NCBI GenBank assembly: GCA_012269805.1
Contig: JAAXJP010000673.1
Location: 1 to 9,758, forward strand
DNA: 9,758 nt
Direction: 5' to 3'
DNA from: Rubrivirga sp.
GTDB lineage: Bacteria > Bacteroidota > Rhodothermia > Rhodothermales > Rubricoccaceae
This document shows, piece after piece, positions 5,868-9,758 of the stretch (positions are counted from its first letter, which is position 1; every line of letters starts with the position of its first letter). The notes beneath the pieces are model-generated. The model ran no database searches and was not told where the DNA came from. It saw only the letters and a program-made list of their open reading frames with translations. A program made the position numbers and the translations under genes.

Positions 5868-7322
5868 ATGCGCCTCGCCCTTCTCACTCTTCTCCTCGCC
5901 CCCGTCGCCCTCGCCCAGCCCGGCGTCGAACGGGGCCGCCCGGCCGACCGCCCGTGGCCCGACTCGCTCGTCGGCGGCACGGCCCCGCCGGCCGAGGTCC
6001 AGCGGCTCTACGACGTCGCCGCGGCCGTGTCGCAGGAGCGGATCGAGGCCGACATCCGGACGCTCGCGGGGTTCGGGACACGGCACACGCTCAGCGACAC
6101 CGTCTCCGACACGCGCGGGATCGGCGTGGCGCGGCGGTGGATCCGAGCCGAGTTCGAGCGGATCTCGGCGGCCTGCGGCGGATGCCTCGAGGTCGTGGAG
6201 CAGCGGCGGACGATTTCGGGCGAGACCCGCATCCCTGAGCCGACGGAGGTCGTGAACGTCCTCGCCATCCAGCGTGGGACGGCTGACCCGAACCGCTACG
6301 TCGTGATGTCGGGCGACATCGACAGCCGGGCGTCCGACGCCCTCGACGGCGAGAGCGACGCGCCGGGGGCCAACGACAACGCCTCCGGCATGGCCGGCGC
6401 CATCGAGGCGGCCCGCGTCCTCAGCCAGTACGAGTTCCCGGGCACCATCATCTACGCCGGGCTGAGCGGCGAGGAGCAAGGCCTCTTCGGCGGGCAGATC
6501 ATGGCCGAGATCGCACGCGAGGAGGGCTGGTTCGTGGAGGCCGTCCTCAACAACGACATGATCGGCAACAGCTGCGGGATCGACGGCGTGTGCGACAACA
6601 CGAGCGCCCGCGTCTTCTCGGAGGCGACCCGGCCGATCGAGACGGAGCGCGAGGCCCGCGTCCGCCGGTTCACGGGTGGTGAGGTCGACGGCCCGAGCCG
6701 CAACCTCGCCCGCTACGTCGACCGGATGGCCGACGAGTACATCCGGAACCTCGACATCATGATGGTCTACCGGCTCGACCGGTTCGGGCGCGGTGGCCAC
6801 CACACGCCGTTTACCGACGTCGGCTACCCGGGCGTCCGGATCATGGAGACGCACGAGCACTACGACCGCCAGCACCAGGACCTCCGCACGGAGACGTACC
6901 CCGACGGCACGCCGCGCCACTACGGCGACACGGTCGAGTACGTCGACTTCCAGTACGCGGCCAAGCTGACGGCGCTCAACGCCGTGACGCTCGCCGGGCT
7001 GGCCGCCGCGCCGGCGCCGCCGTCGTCCGTCGGGATCTCGGGGGCCGTGCGGCCGAGCACGACGCTGGAGTGGGACCGGCCCGACCCGTCCGAGAACCCC
7101 CAACTCGCCGGTTTCCGCGTCCACTGGCGGCTGACGACCGAGCCGCAGTGGCAGTGGTCGGTCTACGTCCCGGACTCGGGGGAGGAGCGCCAGCGGTACA
7201 CGCTCGAGAACGTCGTCATCGACAACTACCTGTTCGGCGTCTCGGCCGTGGCGGAGGACGGCAGCGAGAGCCCGGTCGTGTTCCCCGGCCCCATCGGCGC
7301 GTTCGACTACGTCCCGGAGTAG
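5868..7322 (+). CDS. secreted M28-family zinc peptidase with C-terminal FnIII domain
   Basis: A 484-aa protein with a signal peptide (residues 1-16, cleavage likely after ALA), so periplasmic or secreted. The M28 catalytic domain spans about 45-380. Recognisable elements are SGDIDS (148-153), PGANDNASGMAG (166-177) with zinc-bridging D170, LSGEEQGLFGG (199-209) with catalytic E202 and ligand E203, NNDMIGN (228-234) with D230, GHHTPF (310-315), and HYGDTVEY (351-358) with the probable last ligand H351. The first zinc ligand, normally His in a GHxDS motif, is Asp150 here. C103/C106 and C236/C242 could form disulfides, as expected outside the cytoplasm. Residues about 383-480 form a fibronectin type III-like module. 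The substrate is probably peptide N-termini, but M28 also includes carboxypeptidases and glutaminyl cyclases. The downstream lipoprotein follows after 53 bp on the same strand. Confidence 0.9.
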   Translation: MRLALLTLLLAPVALAQPGVERGRPADRPWPDSLVGGTAPPAEVQRLYDVAAAVSQERIEADIRTLAGFGTRHTLSDTVSDTRGIGVARRWIRAEFERISAACGGCLEVVEQRRTISGETRIPEPTEVVNVLAIQRGTADPNRYVVMSGDIDSRASDALDGESDAPGANDNASGMAGAIEAARVLSQYEFPGTIIYAGLSGEEQGLFGGQIMAEIAREEGWFVEAVLNNDMIGNSCGIDGVCDNTSARVFSEATRPIETEREARVRRFTGGEVDGPSRNLARYVDRMADEYIRNLDIMMVYRLDRFGRGGHHTPFTDVGYPGVRIMETHEHYDRQHQDLRTETYPDGTPRHYGDTVEYVDFQYAAKLTALNAVTLAGLAAAPAPPSSVGISGAVRPSTTLEWDRPDPSENPQLAGFRVHWRLTTEPQWQWSVYVPDSGEERQRYTLENVVIDNYLFGVSAVAEDGSESPVVFPGPIGAFDYVPE

Positions 7323-7348
7323 CGGGATCGCCGGTGCCCCGACCGCCG

Positions 7349-7356
7349 TACATCCG
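7349..7356 (+). promoter_or_regulatory. weak -7-like box of the lipoprotein gene
   Basis: TACATCCG lies 19 nt before the ATG at 7376. It keeps only TA, one T and the final G of TAnnTTTG. The lipoprotein gene may equally be read from the M28 promoter, 53 bp upstream. Confidence 0.2.
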
Positions 7357-7375
7357 CGCCCTTCTCCCCGGCCCC

Positions 7376-7831
7376 ATGCTCCGCCTTTCCCTCCTCGCCC
7401 TCGCCCTCGCCGCCGCCGGATGCGCGTCCGAGCCCGGGGAGGGCGACGCGGCCCCGGTCCCCGGCGAGGTCGAGGTCCAGTCCAACGAGACGACCGAGGC
7501 CGCCGAGCCCGCGCTCGACGCCGAGGCGGCGGTCGACACGACGGGGCCGCCCCGGCGCGAACTGGCCGGGACGTCGGTCCCCACGCGCGGGGTCGTGACC
7601 GACATGGAGAGCGGCGACGTCTCGTGCTACCTCACCGTCCGCACCGACGACGGGGCGACGGAGACCGTCCACGCCGACTACTCGGTGTGCGACTCGAACG
7701 CGATCATCGACCGCCGCGTGCAGATCGAGTACGTCGAGGGCGACGTGCTGGCGGACTCGTGCCAGGGCGACCCGGAGTGCCTCGACACGGAGACGGTCGC
7801 GCTGGCCGTCGTGGCCGAGCCGATCGACTAG
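7376..7831 (+). CDS. small Cys-rich lipoprotein of unknown function
   Basis: A 151-aa protein starting at ATG 7376. The frame is open upstream inside the M28 gene, but this ATG places a clean lipoprotein signal at the N-terminus, with lipobox LAAAGC and lipidated C16. Residues about 17-65 are an acidic Pro/Ala/Glu-rich tether. A compact domain at about 66-148 begins TRGVVTDMESGDVSCYL and contains C84, C105, C129 and C135, the last two in SCQGDPEC, probably forming two disulfides. The fold is likely a small beta-rich domain (alternating hydrophobic strands such as RRVQIEYVEG and TVALAVVAEP). I do not recognise a named family. It is anchored in the envelope, follows the secreted M28 peptidase, and ends at a strong hairpin shared with the convergent dipeptidase gene. 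Confidence 0.82.
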   Translation: MLRLSLLALALAAAGCASEPGEGDAAPVPGEVEVQSNETTEAAEPALDAEAAVDTTGPPRRELAGTSVPTRGVVTDMESGDVSCYLTVRTDDGATETVHADYSVCDSNAIIDRRVQIEYVEGDVLADSCQGDPECLDTETVALAVVAEPID

Positions 7832-7833
7832 GC

Positions 7834-7853
7834 CCGCCTCGGGACCGAGGCGG
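7834..7853. terminator. bidirectional hairpin between lipoprotein and dipeptidase genes
   Basis: CCGCCTCGG (7834-7842) is the perfect reverse complement of CCGAGGCGG (7845-7853), giving an 8-bp stem with a GGAC tetraloop. It begins 2 bp after the lipoprotein TAG and ends 18 bp before the stop of the convergent gene. There is no T tract. Sequence and placement resemble the hairpin at 2027-2052. Confidence 0.6.
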
Positions 7854-7871
7854 ACCGGGCCGGCGCCCTCG

Positions 7872-8777
7872 CTACTCGACCGGGAAGTCGTAGTGGGTGC
7901 TGCGAGGCTCGTCGCGGAGCGTGTAGTGCCACCACTCCTGGGCGTAGTTGCGGAACCCGGCCGCGCTCAGGGCCGCACGGAGGCGCTGGCGGTTGCGCCG
8001 GGCCTCGGCCGAGACCTCCCGGCTGTCGGTCGCCGAGGCTGGGCTAAAGCAGTCGTACGCCGTGCCCATGTCGAGGTCGCCCTCGGGGAGCCGGCCGCCG
8101 CCCGGCAGGTCGGGCCCCGTCGGGCCGGAGAGCGGGCGGTCGCAGGCGGGGAGCGGGCCGTCGGCGGGGTCCGGGAAGTCGGTCCGGACCGAGGCCGCGA
8201 CGGGCAGGCGGACGAGCGTGAGATCGACGGTCGAGCCCCGGCTGTGGCCGCTCCGGGTCGCGATGTAGCCGCGTGAGAAGAGCGAGCCCTTCGGCTCGTT
8301 CGGGTAGAAGGCCTGCTTCATCGACTCGTCCGTGCTCCCGGTCCACCGCGCGAAGTGGTTGACGGCCGTCTGCGGGCGGTAGCAGTCGTAGACCTTGAGC
8401 CCGAGGCCGTCGCGGGCGAGGGCACGCGCGGCGCCCTTGAGCGCCGCGGCGGCCTCCTCCGTCAGGATGCACTCCGGGGCGAGGTACGCGTCGATCGGCT
8501 CGCCGACGAAGTTGTACGCCGTGGCGTAGCGGATCTCGAGCGCGATCTCGGGCGCCGTCTCGCTCAGCCGCACGAACCCGTCGGGCAGCGGCGGGCGCTC
8601 GTCGGTCGTGTCGGGGATGGCGAGCGTGTCGGCCGGGCCGGCCTCGACGTCGAGGCCGGCAGGATCGGCCGGCGCGGGCGTGGCGTCGGAGCGCTGGCAC
8701 GCGGGCGCCGCGAGGGCGAGCGCGGCCACGAGCAGCCAGGGGAGAGCGGACGAACGGGGCGACGCGGCAGGCATCAT
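7872..8777 (-). CDS. D-Ala-D-Ala dipeptidase (VanX/DdpX-like, M15D), putative lipoprotein
   Basis: A 301-aa zinc dipeptidase expected to split D-Ala-D-Ala. It starts at tandem ATGs 8777/8774. Residues 1-26 form a hydrophobic signal ending LAAPAC, a plausible though imperfect lipobox (Pro at -2) with C27, followed by a Pro/Ala/Asp-rich tether to about residue 62. M15D motifs are complete: YDCYRPQ (130-136) with R134 corresponding to VanX Arg71, SGHSRGSTVDLTL (176-188) with zinc ligands H178 and D185, and EWWHY (281-285) with catalytic E281 and ligand H284. Between DLTLV and DMGTAYDCF lies an insertion of roughly 30 residues containing C212. C103, C132, C212 and C243 could form disulfides. The signal suggests an envelope enzyme for turnover of peptidoglycan-derived dipeptide. 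No van resistance genes are nearby. The frame is open further upstream (to 8912), but that would overlap the DUF5996 gene. Confidence 0.9.
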   Translation of the reverse strand: MMPAASPRSSALPWLLVAALALAAPACQRSDATPAPADPAGLDVEAGPADTLAIPDTTDERPPLPDGFVRLSETAPEIALEIRYATAYNFVGEPIDAYLAPECILTEEAAAALKGAARALARDGLGLKVYDCYRPQTAVNHFARWTGSTDESMKQAFYPNEPKGSLFSRGYIATRSGHSRGSTVDLTLVRLPVAASVRTDFPDPADGPLPACDRPLSGPTGPDLPGGGRLPEGDLDMGTAYDCFSPASATDSREVSAEARRNRQRLRAALSAAGFRNYAQEWWHYTLRDEPRSTHYDFPVE

Positions 8778-8794
8778 GCGGCGGGGGGACGGGG

Positions 8795-8802
8795 CCAAGG
8801 TA
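8795..8802 (-). promoter_or_regulatory. -7-like box TACCTTGG of the dipeptidase gene
   Basis: The minus strand reads TACCTTGG, close to TAnnTTTG, 17 nt before the ATG at 8777. It lies in the 76-bp gap after the DUF5996 stop, so the dipeptidase probably has its own promoter although both genes run the same way. Confidence 0.4.
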
Positions 8803-8853
8803 GGGCTCGTCAGAACGGGCGGACGGCCGGGGTCGTTCGTCGCGGCGCCCTCT

Positions 8854-9758
8854 TCATCGGCCCCGGGGCGGCGGGAGGTCGCGCTCGAGCGCCGCGCGGT
8901 CCCAGCCGGCATGCTCGGCCGCGGCCTCGTAGGTCGCCTGGAGAAACGCGAGCAACGTCGCGTCGGGGTCGTCGGCCGTCCGGACGGCCTCGTACGCCAG
9001 CACGAACTCGCCGAGGTCGGCGTCGTAGCGCGCGGCGGCCGGCTCGACGGGGTGCGTGCGGAACCCGTCCGACTCGGGGTAGGCGTAGGCGTAGAAGTGG
9101 GCCTCGCCGAGCGGGTCGCCCGGCCAGAGGCCGGCGCTCGACACCTCGTGCGAGTAGGCCTCCCGCATCACCCAGTCGGCGAGGTTCGGGGCGCCGCCGG
9201 GGTGGGGCGGCGCCGGCCGTCCCGAGAACCGCGTCGCCGCGAGGTCGAAGGCGCCCCAGAAAAAGTGGACCGGGCTGGCCTTCCCCACGAACCGGGCGCG
9301 GAACGCCGTCATCACGCGGTGAGCCTGGCGGAGCGCGCCCCAGAACGCCCGCACCGCCTCGGCGTCGTACGGGCGGACCTCGTGGTCGTCGGGGAACGGG
9401 ACGACGGGGCCGGGGATCTCGACCGGCTCGGGCCAGATCGACGGCTCCAGGCCCGCCTCGGCGAGCGCGTCGAGCGTCTGTCCATAGAAGGCGGCCACGG
9501 ACATCGGTCCGAGCGCGAACCCCCGCTCGTCGCCCGAGGCCGACCGGACGCGGAGCCGCTCGCCGACCACGTCGAGCTCGACCTCGACGCCGTCTTCGGG
9601 GAGGAGGCCGGTCGTGAGGCCGCGCGGGGAGACGTACAGCGCCGTGTGCCACGCGTGGTTGATCCATGGCATGCGGTCGAGGCGGATTTTCCCGAGCACC
9701 TGGCTCCAGAGGTGGACGGCGTCGGCGGTCGGGCGCCAGTCGGCGAGCGGGGGGAGGG
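8854..9758 (-). CDS. DUF5996 family protein (5' end outside window)
   Basis: The frame is open to the right edge and gives about 301 residues ending at TGA 8854. The first visible residues (LPPLADWRPTADAVHLWSQV) continue directly into LGKIRLDRMPWINHAWH, matching the usual DUF5996 N-terminus, so the ATG is just beyond the window. The GTG at 9699 is an internal Val codon, not the start. Other recognisable stretches are LYVSPRGLTTGLLP, PVHFFWGAFDLAATRFSGR, and the late EAHFYAYAYPESDGF. The protein looks soluble, with no signal or membrane segment visible, and is rich in Trp, His and Phe around the HFFWGAFD region. The family has no established function that I know of. It precedes the dipeptidase gene by 76 bp on the same strand. 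Confidence 0.85.
   Translation of the reverse strand, partial: LPPLADWRPTADAVHLWSQVLGKIRLDRMPWINHAWHTALYVSPRGLTTGLLPEDGVEVELDVVGERLRVRSASGDERGFALGPMSVAAFYGQTLDALAEAGLEPSIWPEPVEIPGPVVPFPDDHEVRPYDAEAVRAFWGALRQAHRVMTAFRARFVGKASPVHFFWGAFDLAATRFSGRPAPPHPGGAPNLADWVMREAYSHEVSSAGLWPGDPLGEAHFYAYAYPESDGFRTHPVEPAAARYDADLGEFVLAYEAVRTADDPDATLLAFLQATYEAAAEHAGWDRAALERDLPPPRGR

Noticed and set aside
5778..7124. Long N-terminal extension of the DUF1572 frame on the minus strand
   Set aside because: It is antisense to the M28 peptidase, whose motifs are clear, and the DUF1572 domain starts normally at the ATG at 5777.
7070..7375. Upstream extension of the lipoprotein frame into the M28 gene
   Set aside because: The extension is Arg/Pro-rich and would bury the lipoprotein signal and lipobox that begin at the ATG at 7376.
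7872..8777. Vancomycin-resistance locus
   Set aside because: Only a VanX-like dipeptidase is present, with an export signal; there is no VanA/VanH ligase or dehydrogenase and no VanR/VanS pair nearby. The kinase at 2066-5017 has a different architecture.
1..9758. CRISPR array, transposase, integrase, tRNA or rRNA
   Set aside because: No regularly spaced repeats, no transposase or integrase motifs and no tRNA-like cloverleaf were seen on either strand; composition is even throughout.

Overview
The window is very GC-rich (clearly above 65% by eye; not counted) and densely coding on both strands. Shine-Dalgarno sequences are almost absent. Several starts are instead preceded at about 17-22 nt by TAnnTTTG-like boxes, the -7 element of Bacteroidota-type promoters. 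Together with the gene families present (ClpP paralogue, DUF1572, M28 peptidase with a C-terminal FnIII domain, hybrid kinase), this suggests a high-GC member of the Bacteroidota/Rhodothermota, such as a marine Rubricoccaceae/Rubrivirga-type organism. That placement is an inference.

Layout from left to right. On the minus strand at the left edge is the probable start of a gene that runs out of the window. Its consensus -7 box lies in the centre of a 34-bp palindrome. Next, also on the minus strand, is a likely two-gene unit: a short AraC-type regulator that is essentially only a DNA-binding domain, followed 27 bp later by a ClpP-family serine protease with a Ser-His-Asn active site. A multi-pass membrane protein is transcribed divergently on the plus strand. 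It converges, through a shared hairpin, on a 983-aa membrane hybrid histidine kinase (TM-TM-HAMP-PAS-HisKA-HATPase-REC-REC-HPt) on the minus strand. Upstream of the kinase lie a 220-bp intergenic region with inverted repeats and a DinB-superfamily DUF1572 gene, both in the minus orientation.

Divergent from DUF1572, on the plus strand, are a secreted M28-family metallopeptidase and a small Cys-rich lipoprotein. These converge, through a second hairpin, on a minus-strand VanX/DdpX-like D-Ala-D-Ala dipeptidase with a lipoprotein-type signal. The last gene, minus strand and cut by the window edge, is a DUF5996 protein.

The content is mostly housekeeping, envelope and signalling genes. I found no CRISPR array, transposon, phage gene, rRNA or tRNA, and no convincing defence or biosynthetic cluster. 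The peptidase, lipoprotein and dipeptidase all appear to act in the envelope or periplasm, but nothing shows that they form one pathway. The points most worth a second look are the palindrome around the left-edge promoter, the Asn in the ClpP triad, the Asp replacing the first zinc His in the M28 enzyme, and the uncharacterised lipoprotein and membrane protein.
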